Origin: Gimesia chilikensis
Lineage (GTDB): Bacteria; Planctomycetota; Planctomycetia; Planctomycetales; Planctomycetaceae
Assembly: GCF_007744075.1 (NCBI RefSeq)
Contig: NZ_CP036266.1
Span: 6,313,248-6,377,247, forward strand
Length of the DNA stretch: 64,000 bases
Direction: 5' to 3'
Each line of letters starts with the position of its first letter. Positions within the stretch are counted from its first letter, which is position 1. Made by a program: the position numbers and the translations under genes. The notes under the pieces were generated by a model, which saw only the letters and a list, made by a program, of their open reading frames with translations, was not told the origin of the DNA and ran no database searches. Positions 54,501 through 61,360 of the stretch are shown one piece after another.

Positions 54501-54947
54501 GCTGCCCGGGGACGTGAAATCTTTTTTGGTCGCAGCGACACTTCCTGTCGTCGCTGTCATCAAATCCGCAATAACGGCGGCGAAGTCGGCCCCGATCTTT
54601 CGGGAATCGGCCGTGATAAAGATCGCCGTTATCTGCTCGAAGCAATCGTCGCACCGAACAAAGCGATCGCGAAAGGATTCGAAACTGCCGTGCTGGCTTT
54701 GCTGGACGGCAAGGTGGTCGTCGGTATCATCCGCAATGAAACCGATGATACCTTGGAGGTTATGGATGCCAAAGGGACCGTGATTCGTGTTCCCAAGGAC
54801 GAAATCGACGAACGGGCGACCGGGAAATCGGCAATGCCTGAAGAAATCGTCAAGCAGCTCAGTAAAGACGATCTGCGGGACCTCGTTGAATTTCTCATTC
54901 AACAGAAACAGAAACCAAAAGGTCCATCGGCTAAGCACGAAGGCTGA
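51600..54947 (+). CDS. PVC-type haem-binding CxxCH protein: beta-propeller dehydrogenase-like, HEAT repeats, cytochrome c domain
   Basis: 1115 residues from a TTG with AAGGAG 7 bases upstream. A signal peptide (LRLLLACSVSLIPF) leads into a sorbosone-dehydrogenase/membrane-bound-dehydrogenase beta-propeller (~55-465: FRVPEGMHVSLFAAEPL, GLKLGPDGRLYFSIGDRG, GLRNPQELAFDDYGNLF). About a dozen HEAT-like repeats occupy ~470-940. The C-terminal part is a cytochrome c domain with haem motif SCRRCH near residue 982. This three-part design is a hallmark of planctomycetes/verrucomicrobia. It probably oxidises a sugar or alcohol outside the cytoplasm and passes electrons to its haem; the substrate is unknown. 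Confidence 0.92.
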   Translation: MFPAHCLQLPFRLRLLLACSVSLIPFLNPHKAFSETPYTPAIAEASQEGEQAISGFRVPEGMHVSLFAAEPLMANPVAFCIDEQGRFYVAETYRQSKGVEDNRSHMDWLHDDLAAETVADRVAYFKKHLKENVKDYTLEHDRIRLVEDRDHDGKADHAGVFADGFNNIEDGTGAGVLARGGYVYYTCIPHVWRLKDTAGEGKATLREKLSSGYGVRVAFRGHDLHGLKLGPDGRLYFSIGDRGYNIKTKEGKHLFRPDTGAVFRCNLDGTELEEFAYGLRNPQELAFDDYGNLFTGDNNSDSGDKARWVYVVEGGDTGWRMYYQYLSDRGPFNREKIWHPAHEGQPAYMVPPIVNLSDGPSGLVHYPGVGLADRYKGHFFLADFRGTPSRSGIRSFAVKPKGASFELTDSHEFIWQILATDVDFGYDGSLYVSDWVNGWNGLGKGRIYQFTDTRHAGEAKEVHSAELMKAGFSERSTEELVGLLAHPDQRIRMEAQFALVNRSALDSLQNVALNGNDLFARLHAIWGIGQLGRQTSSAVAGIQSLLKDPDSEVRAQTAKVIGEAGFTSATPTLIELLKDSNARVQYFAAVALGHFKSQAAVPALFELLKQNNNADPMLRHSAILALSRIGAADQLVAAVNNESAAVRLAAVVALRRLQRKEVGLFLQDSDPQIVLEAARAINDAPIPAAVPDLAAVSLNPDMADPLLRRVMNANFRLGGAENAALLAKIAADKNVPETLRLEAIQELSQWNEPEPLDRVLGRWQPIENRQPVELAEIVGPIVPDLFSSSEKIKEAGTGLAAKYGIKEAAPMLAKMVEDVKRPVDVRVASLKALDKLGYPGISEIAKTAIRDKHAALRVAGRNVLARHEPEAALQPLEQAIESGQTSEKQGAIATLAEMQIPEATTILTRWMQRLVKQEVPAEIQLDLLKAAAQKKSPELDQLRDQYEAQRPEGDALANYLESLSGGNAARGREIFFGRSDTSCRRCHQIRNNGGEVGPDLSGIGRDKDRRYLLEAIVAPNKAIAKGFETAVLALLDGKVVVGIIRNETDDTLEVMDAKGTVIRVPKDEIDERATGKSAMPEEIVKQLSKDDLRDLVEFLIQQKQKPKGPSAKHEG

Positions 54948-55227
54948 TCTGGTTGTTTTTGAAGAATATTATTTCTAAAATCGGCTCCTTGTTTTACAAA
55001 GGGTAGCCGGTTAAAATGAGAACATACGAAACAGAGAAACAAGCCTCTGTCATGTTGATTCAAAATCGTGAGTTGACCCTACAAATATTTCTAGGGGGAC
55101 CCACGAGATTCGGCCGCGTGTAAATCCGGTATATCCGGCTCACACAACCCGAGTTATCAGGTTCCCACTTTGCAATCACGGGTTCTAATAACACCCGCGA
55201 ACGAATCACTTGGCGGAGGTTTTTTAC

Positions 55228-56568
55228 ATGGGCTTGTTCGATCAGCAGGAATCGCAGCACCTCGAAAAGGCGAAACCGCTGGCAGCCCGCATGCGTCCGC
55301 GCTCCCTGGAAGAGTTTGTCGGACAGCAGCATTTTCTGGGCGAGGGAAAACTTCTGCGACGCATCCTCGCCGCCGACCGGATTGGCTCGCTGATCTTCTT
55401 CGGCTCTCCCGGCACCGGTAAAACCTCACTCGCAGAACTGATTGCCCGTCAATCTAACCGCCGCTTTGAAGCACTCAATGCCGCCTCTGCCGGTATCAAA
55501 GAAGTCCGCGCCGCCCTGGACCGGGCCCGCGATGAACTGGCCTCGGGGGGCATGCAGACCATTCTCTTCATTGATGAGCTGCATCACTTCAGCAAAGTTC
55601 AGCAGGACGTCTTGTTACCGGATGTGGAATCGGGGGTTGTCTCCCTGATCGGTGCAACGACTTCGAACCCGTTTTTCTCGCTCGTTTCTGCCCTCATCAG
55701 CCGGAGCCAGATCTTCGAATTCCAGGCACTGACGGCGGACGAAATCCGTACGCTGATGCACCGGGCCCTGCAGGATGAAAAACGGGGACTGGCCCGCTAC
55801 AGCGTTGAAGTCGAAGCCGAGGCTCTCGACTTTCTGATTGAAGTCTGTGATGGAGATGCCCGACGCTCTCTAAATGCACTGGAAATCGGGGTCCTCTCCC
55901 TCTACGGTCAGGATCGAGTATTCGATCTGGAAGTCGCCCAGGAATCGATTCAGAAAAAAGCGATTCAATACGACCAGGATGGCGATGCCCACTATGATTC
56001 CGCTTCTGCCTTGATTAAAAGTATGCGCGGCAGTGACCCGGACGCCGCCCTGTACTGGCTGGCCCGTATGATTGAAGCGGGCGAAGACCCGCGTTTTCTG
56101 GCCCGCCGCATCGTGATCGCTGCCTCAGAAGACGTAGGCAATGCAGACCCGATGGCACTCCTGATCGCGAATTCCACCTTTGCGGCGGTCGAAAAAATCG
56201 GTATGCCCGAAGGTCGGATCCTGCTGGCACAGGCGGTGACCTATATCGCCACCGCGCCGAAATCCAACGCTTCCTATGTCGCCATTGATGAGGCACTCTC
56301 TGACGTGCGAAACAAGTCTCTGCTGCCTGTCCCCGTGCATTTGAAAGACACACATTACCGCGGGGCCAGTCAACTGGGACACGGCGAAGGTTACCAGTAC
56401 GCCCATGCGTCAGAGGAGGGCTGGGTCGACCAGGATTATCTGGGAGTGGAACGCGAATACTACCGCCCCGTTGAACGCGGCTTCGAAGCGACAATCCGCA
56501 AGCGGCTGGAGGTATTCAAGGAACGGCGCGAAAAAAAATCAGGAACGGATGATAACAACCGTTCCTGA
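55228..56568 (+). CDS. rarA: Replication-associated recombination ATPase RarA (MgsA)
   Basis: 446 residues from ATG 55228 with a GGAGG box 9 bases upstream; the TTG at 55210 is upstream of that box. It is a clamp-loader-like AAA+ ATPase acting at stalled replication forks. Walker A GSPGTGKT at residues 59-66, Walker B LFIDELHHF, sensor 1 GATTSNP and the family-specific N-terminal LAARMRPRSLEEFVGQ are seen. The C-terminal tetramerisation region (GSDPDAALYWLARMIEAGED, AASEDVGNADP) is complete. A hairpin (56538-56569) overlaps the last codons. Confidence 0.95.
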   Translation: MGLFDQQESQHLEKAKPLAARMRPRSLEEFVGQQHFLGEGKLLRRILAADRIGSLIFFGSPGTGKTSLAELIARQSNRRFEALNAASAGIKEVRAALDRARDELASGGMQTILFIDELHHFSKVQQDVLLPDVESGVVSLIGATTSNPFFSLVSALISRSQIFEFQALTADEIRTLMHRALQDEKRGLARYSVEVEAEALDFLIEVCDGDARRSLNALEIGVLSLYGQDRVFDLEVAQESIQKKAIQYDQDGDAHYDSASALIKSMRGSDPDAALYWLARMIEAGEDPRFLARRIVIAASEDVGNADPMALLIANSTFAAVEKIGMPEGRILLAQAVTYIATAPKSNASYVAIDEALSDVRNKSLLPVPVHLKDTHYRGASQLGHGEGYQYAHASEEGWVDQDYLGVEREYYRPVERGFEATIRKRLEVFKERREKKSGTDDNNRS

Positions 56569-56612
56569 TCCCCCTCGTTGCATCTCGTCAGTCAAAGCCT
56601 GACCGTGCTGAA

Positions 56613-57257
56613 TCAGCACAGTGGCTGCTGTTTCAGACCGACGATTGTGATCGCCCGGGCGACTTCCCGTTCCTGCAGCAACCCTTCCAGGTTGGGCATG
56701 AAGTCAACCGACATGTACCATTGCATCAACACATCGAACATGGGTTCAATTTCTTCTTCCTGAATCCCAAATTCTTCTTTCATCGGCAGAGCCTCTTCAG
56801 GAGACATATCCTGAAACTGGCTGATCAGCAGGAAATCGCCTTCGTTAGACAGATTCAAATGCAGATTGCGAACTTCCGATGACAGGAAATGATCAATGGC
56901 GATATGCACGTCGAGTGGTCCCCCCTCAAGGTAACGACGTGCTTCGTCAGGTTGTTCGTCGATGATGCGGGCAGCCGTTTCACAGACCGCGTATACAACG
57001 CTTTCATCAACGAGGTCGCCTTCCACGTTTTCACTGGCCAGATGCTTGGCCCAGGTGACTGACAGCAGATCCAGTTGCACGTGTGGCGGCACACTTCTCA
57101 GGAACGGGACCTCAGTCAGATATCCGAATGATTCGAACGGATCGTCTCCAACCTGCTTTGCCAGAGCAATGCGTTCCAGAGTGTCCATGAATGCAATCCG
57201 GAAGGCGATGTAGCTCAGAAAAGTCTGTGGCAGGATGTCTTTTGAAATTGTAAGCAT
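56613..57257 (-). CDS. Hypothetical protein
   Basis: 214 residues from the ATG at 57257 (MLTISKDILPQTFLSYI); the frame is open up to 57335 but the upstream part reads poorly. Soluble, acidic and helical. No signal peptide, membrane helix or catalytic motif is visible. I do not recognise the family. It converges with rarA, 44 bases between stops, and is on its own transcript. Confidence 0.6.
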   Translation of the reverse strand: MLTISKDILPQTFLSYIAFRIAFMDTLERIALAKQVGDDPFESFGYLTEVPFLRSVPPHVQLDLLSVTWAKHLASENVEGDLVDESVVYAVCETAARIIDEQPDEARRYLEGGPLDVHIAIDHFLSSEVRNLHLNLSNEGDFLLISQFQDMSPEEALPMKEEFGIQEEEIEPMFDVLMQWYMSVDFMPNLEGLLQEREVARAITIVGLKQQPLC

Positions 57258-57633
57258 GATGATAATCGCTTGGCAAAAGTGGGTAGATCTCAGATGCTTC
57301 ATACAGTCTTTAATCAAAGTTGGTGAGACCGTCATGAAATCAGAATCACGCGGTCACTGACAGGTATTACTTTGCCAGAGCAGTATCCCAAACACAATAA
57401 AAAAGTTTTCAATTTACAGCGAAAAACGCTGGATTGATTCAAGTGCATGACTCTCTGTCAGTACTATAAAACAGGGCCCAAATTACTCATCAAGCCAGAT
57501 TTCATGCATCTCGCGTAACCGGCATTCTGGCTCCGATTGTTATAACCGTTACAGTCCTCTGGAACGGGTACCAGTTATACATATCAGCACAATTTTGAAG
57601 CGGGTTTATGCCGGTTATGACTTCAGATCTTAT
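57258..57633. other. Intergenic region, no gene seen
   Basis: About 376 bases. It should hold the promoter of the hypothetical gene to its left on the minus strand. A widely spaced inverted repeat (GTAACCGGCAT near 57527, ATGCCGGTTAT near 57608) is present but too far apart for a simple terminator. No RNA gene seen. Confidence 0.35.
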
Positions 57634-58749
57634 TCAGGCACGACGGCTGCGACTGCACTCTGAAACACCTTCATCCAGCATCCGGGCGACCCGCTCCCAA
57701 TGATAGCGGAGACAGATTTTTTTCAGCCGCTCCCGCATGTCCGTGTTTACCTGGTCCGATTGCAGCAGTTGCGAATACTCCATGACCTTCGCAACCAGTG
57801 CCTCGGTTGATCCGTCATAGAAACATTCGGGAGCCTCAGCAAATATCTCGGGATATGAAAGTCGGTTCGGCAGCACTGGCAGACAACCGGCTTCGACCGC
57901 TTCCAGGATCGAAATCCCAAAGAATTCATGCCAGGCGGTTGAGATCACAATATCCGACGCCTGCAGGGCCCGCTGATAGTCGGATCGACTTTCGAGAAAC
58001 CCCCAATGATCAATCCGGTCTGCAAATTTTGATTTCAATTCCAGAAAGCAGTCGGGGATTTCCGGAGTGGACTGGCCCAGCACACTCAGTCGGAAATCAA
58101 CACCCTGTGTATCCAGTTGCGCCACCGCGTCACAGAACTGCTCCGGATTCTTATCATATTCCCAGCGAGCCCCCCACAGTATCTGTAGCGGACCGGACTT
58201 CCTTTCCCGGGTATTTTCTGTCAGAGAGGGAATTCCCGGGGGGCGCACGGACGACTTTTGCTGCAGTGGTTTCAGCACGTCTACTGAAGCATAGTCCGGC
58301 ATACGTTGCAGGAACTCAGCCGAACCCTGAAAAAACTCCCGTCGATGAAAGTCGGAATTAAACCAGAGTGCGTTCGCAGAAATAGCCGATTTCAGATTGA
58401 TAAATCCGTAGGTCAGATCACGGATTTCGTTTTCAGGAACCGGATAGGTCCACTGGTTCTCATGAAAATAGACGATGCGGGGCAAGTCCGTAATCTCTTT
58501 ACGGACCAGCCCCAGAAACGTCGTCAAATCGAACATGTCGGTCACAAACAGCACATCCCAGCAGGCGCCGGATGCAAAGCGCTGCTCAACCTCGGTAGCG
58601 AGGGTTAAAGCAGCGTGCTGCATTCTCCACTTCCAATGCCGCGGAGGTAATGTCAGGACAGTGAATTCATGGCAACTATGCGAGACCCAATGCTGCAGGA
58701 AATCGCGATGACTCCCACCATGATACGCATTGATTGCCAGTATTCGCAT
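57634..58749 (-). CDS. tRNA-queuosine alpha-mannosyltransferase-like glycosyltransferase (DUF3524)
   Basis: 371 residues, cytoplasmic, GT-B fold. The N-terminus MRILAINAYHGGSHRDFLQHW and the YFHENQWTYPV motif are diagnostic of the DUF3524/GTDC1 family, whose animal member mannosylates queuosine in tRNA-Asp. The donor-side Rossmann half holds a typical HEFFGISILEAVEAGC motif with the EX7E glutamates. The bacterial role is not proven; mannosyl-queuosine in tRNA is the best guess. Its ATG overlaps the SulP stop as TAATG, so the two are translated together. Confidence 0.8.
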   Translation of the reverse strand: MRILAINAYHGGSHRDFLQHWVSHSCHEFTVLTLPPRHWKWRMQHAALTLATEVEQRFASGACWDVLFVTDMFDLTTFLGLVRKEITDLPRIVYFHENQWTYPVPENEIRDLTYGFINLKSAISANALWFNSDFHRREFFQGSAEFLQRMPDYASVDVLKPLQQKSSVRPPGIPSLTENTRERKSGPLQILWGARWEYDKNPEQFCDAVAQLDTQGVDFRLSVLGQSTPEIPDCFLELKSKFADRIDHWGFLESRSDYQRALQASDIVISTAWHEFFGISILEAVEAGCLPVLPNRLSYPEIFAEAPECFYDGSTEALVAKVMEYSQLLQSDQVNTDMRERLKKICLRYHWERVARMLDEGVSECSRSRRA

Positions 58750-60488
58750 TAAACCCTGCTTACGTCTTCGTACTCAACCTGATGTTCTGTGTCAGACTGC
58801 CGGCTTTCCAGTTCCTGAATCCGCAGAATGGCGTCATTGAAGGTCGCCAGGCAGTTCTCTTCAGACACCTTTTCGATGACCTTCAAGCGGTTCAAGGTTC
58901 GCTCCACCTGAGGGCGTAAACCGGTAAAGAACACGGTTGCCCCCTGGTCATGCGCTTTGTCGATGATATCTTCCAGGAGATACGCCCCCGACATATCCAC
59001 CATGGGCACCCGTGCCATGCGGACGATCAGATACTTGTAATCGACCAGCGCTGAGGAAGTCCGGTAGATTGTATCAGAAACACCAAAGAACAGCGGACCT
59101 TCCAGTCGCAGTTTGAGAACTTTTTCTTTGAGGTCCTCCGGCATGGAGACATCAGCGGGCAGTGGCCGGCTGATTTCATTCAGATTGACCACATTCTGCT
59201 CATATGCTTGCCCCAGTTCCTGCACAATCCGCACAAAAGCGATCGTAATACCGACTCCCATCGCCACGAGCAGGTCGACCGAGATCGTCAGAATCAAAAC
59301 TGCCCAGAAGCAGATCGAATCCGTAAACGGCATACGATGCAGGACCGGCAGCACCCGGTAGTCAATGATATCCATACCGACTTTCAACAAAATTCCCGCC
59401 AGACAGGCCATGGGGATGTAACTGGCATAAGGCGCCAGCCCGAGCATGAGTGCCAGCAGCACCAGGCCATGCGTGATCGAAGCCAGGCCGGTCTTTCCGC
59501 CACACTTGATATTCGCCACGGTCCGCATGGTAGCGGTTGCAGTTGTCACGCCCCCGACAATCCCGCAGCCCATGTTGGCAATTCCCTGACCGAAGATTTC
59601 CCGGTCGCTGTTATGCCGTTCGTTGGTCATATTATCTGCCACCAGACAGGTCAGCAGCGAGTCAAAAATACACAGTCCGGCCAGAGCGAACGCGCCGCCG
59701 ACCATATCACCAAAACGGGAGAAATCGGGCCAGTAGAGATGAGGCACGCCTACCGGCATCGAAGCGATATATTCTATGTCCTTGAATTGCAGCAGATGCG
59801 CAAGGCTGGTTCCCACGATCAGCCCCATCAACGGGGCAGGCAGCCACTGTTTCTTAGTCAGTCGCGGCCAGATAAGAATCGTCGCGAATGTCGCCAGGGA
59901 CACAATCAGGGCATGCGGCTTTTCGTGCATGATGTCATACGGAATCTGCTTGATGGCACCCATCACGGAATTGGGAGTGGCAAAACCGAGCATGGGTGGA
60001 ATCTCAAGCAGGATGATGATCACGCCGATACCGCACATGAATCCGGAGACAACCGAATAAGGAGTGTAATAAATAAACCGTCCAATCTTCATCAATGCCA
60101 GAGCAACACAAATCAGACCGCTCAGAAAGACCATTGACATCGCAAAGACAATATCGGGTTCTCCACTGGCCAGTTTGGTTGCCGCGATAATCGCAGCCAG
60201 CTGAACGACTTTGGGCCCCGTTGGACCACTGACTCCGGTGTTGGATCCACCGAATAGACCGACCAGAATCCCACCACAGATGGCGGCCCACATCCCGGCT
60301 TCCGCTCCCAGCCCGGAAGCAACCCCGAACGCGAGTGCCAGTGGCATCGCGATAACAGCCACCGTGATCCCCGCGAGAATATCGTTGGGGACATTGGTAT
60401 GCATAATTTTAATATTGTGCCAGGGGTTAAATTCGTTGAGATAGCTTTTGACGTTGAACCTGGGTTGATCGAATTGATTTTGTGACAT
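58749..60488 (-). CDS. SulP family inorganic anion transporter with STAS domain
   Basis: 579 residues from the ATG at 60488 (MSQNQFDQP); an ATG at 60521 would add 11 residues. Ten to fourteen membrane helices with the SulP start (DILAGITVAVIAMPLALAFGVASG) and GVSGPTGP motif. A C-terminal STAS domain (~450-560) carries VPMVDMSGAYLLEDI. Members carry sulfate, bicarbonate or dicarboxylates; the ion cannot be told from sequence. It is the first gene of a two-gene unit with the DUF3524 transferase (TAATG overlap). Confidence 0.9.
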   Translation of the reverse strand: MSQNQFDQPRFNVKSYLNEFNPWHNIKIMHTNVPNDILAGITVAVIAMPLALAFGVASGLGAEAGMWAAICGGILVGLFGGSNTGVSGPTGPKVVQLAAIIAATKLASGEPDIVFAMSMVFLSGLICVALALMKIGRFIYYTPYSVVSGFMCGIGVIIILLEIPPMLGFATPNSVMGAIKQIPYDIMHEKPHALIVSLATFATILIWPRLTKKQWLPAPLMGLIVGTSLAHLLQFKDIEYIASMPVGVPHLYWPDFSRFGDMVGGAFALAGLCIFDSLLTCLVADNMTNERHNSDREIFGQGIANMGCGIVGGVTTATATMRTVANIKCGGKTGLASITHGLVLLALMLGLAPYASYIPMACLAGILLKVGMDIIDYRVLPVLHRMPFTDSICFWAVLILTISVDLLVAMGVGITIAFVRIVQELGQAYEQNVVNLNEISRPLPADVSMPEDLKEKVLKLRLEGPLFFGVSDTIYRTSSALVDYKYLIVRMARVPMVDMSGAYLLEDIIDKAHDQGATVFFTGLRPQVERTLNRLKVIEKVSEENCLATFNDAILRIQELESRQSDTEHQVEYEDVSRV

Positions 60489-60684
60489 TGAAAGAATCCA
60501 TGATCGATGGACCTGAATCATTTAAGCTCAGGCGGGGTGAACTTGAAGATATCCTCTATCCCGGGAACAACGACCAGACTGGTCATGCACCAACATAGAA
60601 TTATTCGCGCAGCAGACTCAACAGTGGAACACATGAGGAACGTTAATGAGCGCGATGGAGAATATCGAAAAAACAGGCGTGAAC

Positions 60685-60990
60685 TCAGCTAAGCGCTGGC
60701 GGCCCCCGAGAAACATGGGTTTCGTCTCGATCGGATTCGTTGATATGAAATTCAACATCAAAGAGGGGTGAGCTCAAGTGGGAAACTTCGACAAGCAGTT
60801 CCACATCCTGGATCAGCGGTTCTTCTTCACCAGATTCTTCGTTTTCTTCAAACTCAAATTCAGAGCAGAACCAGTCCTGATTCTCACCTTCAGACTGCAC
60901 AAGAGCAGGTCCGCCCAGAAACAATACGATGTCGAGTGCAACAATGGCACAGCAGAGAAACATCAGGGCGTGGCGGGCAGTCTGAAACAT
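60685..60990 (-). CDS. Small hypothetical protein with signal or anchor helix
   Basis: 101 residues. One hydrophobic N-terminal helix (~8-28) precedes a strongly acidic linker (EFEFEENEESGEEE) and a short polar domain. It could be a secreted or single-span protein. No family match. An inverted repeat lies ~27 bases upstream of the start. The coding call rests on the plausible export signal and composition only. Confidence 0.45.
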   Translation of the reverse strand: MFQTARHALMFLCCAIVALDIVLFLGGPALVQSEGENQDWFCSEFEFEENEESGEEEPLIQDVELLVEVSHLSSPLFDVEFHINESDRDETHVSRGPPALS

Positions 60991-61360
60991 GTATCAAAGG
61001 TATTTTACCCGATTCGATTTGTCAATTATTTCTTGACAAATTTATCTGAATTCAGGGAAGCCCCCGCAGGGTAATAAAGTTCAGAATTTAACCCTAAGTG
61101 CTTTGCGAGTCATGATTAAATCACATTTTCCTCGGTCTGTGGTATTCACATTCACCTCTTATCATGTGAGAATATGAATAACTTCAACAAAATGTAACCT
61201 ATATTAAAGTGTGGTCTTATAGAGAAAGCTTAACGATCATGCTTAATTAAGTGTGATCCGGGAGCCCGATAACTCGACACGACCCACCTGCCCGCTGAAT
61301 TCCAAAACATAATCATTTTACAGGACCTAGTGTCCTGATGCTCGAAAGCTTGAGGGACGG
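60991..61360. other. Divergent intergenic region upstream of the subtilase gene
   Basis: About 370 A/T-rich bases holding a 9-bp inverted repeat (61017-61041) and otherwise no recognisable gene. Promoters for the small minus-strand gene and the subtilase are expected here. Confidence 0.4.
61017..61041. promoter_or_regulatory. Perfect 9-bp inverted repeat, possible operator
   Basis: ATTTGTCAA (61017-61025), 7-base spacer, TTGACAAAT (61033-61041). It contains a consensus-like TTGACA in each direction and sits 27 bases before the small minus-strand gene. It may be an operator or a paired -35 element rather than a terminator, as no T run follows. Confidence 0.4.

Noticed and set aside
55016..55123. 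35-codon frame upstream of rarA
   Set aside because: Too short, no ribosome site and no protein-like pattern.
56538..56569. Hairpin at the end of rarA as a terminator
   Set aside because: Good stem but it overlaps the stop codon and lacks a T run; could equally be a recoding-neutral or mRNA-end structure, so not listed as a terminator.
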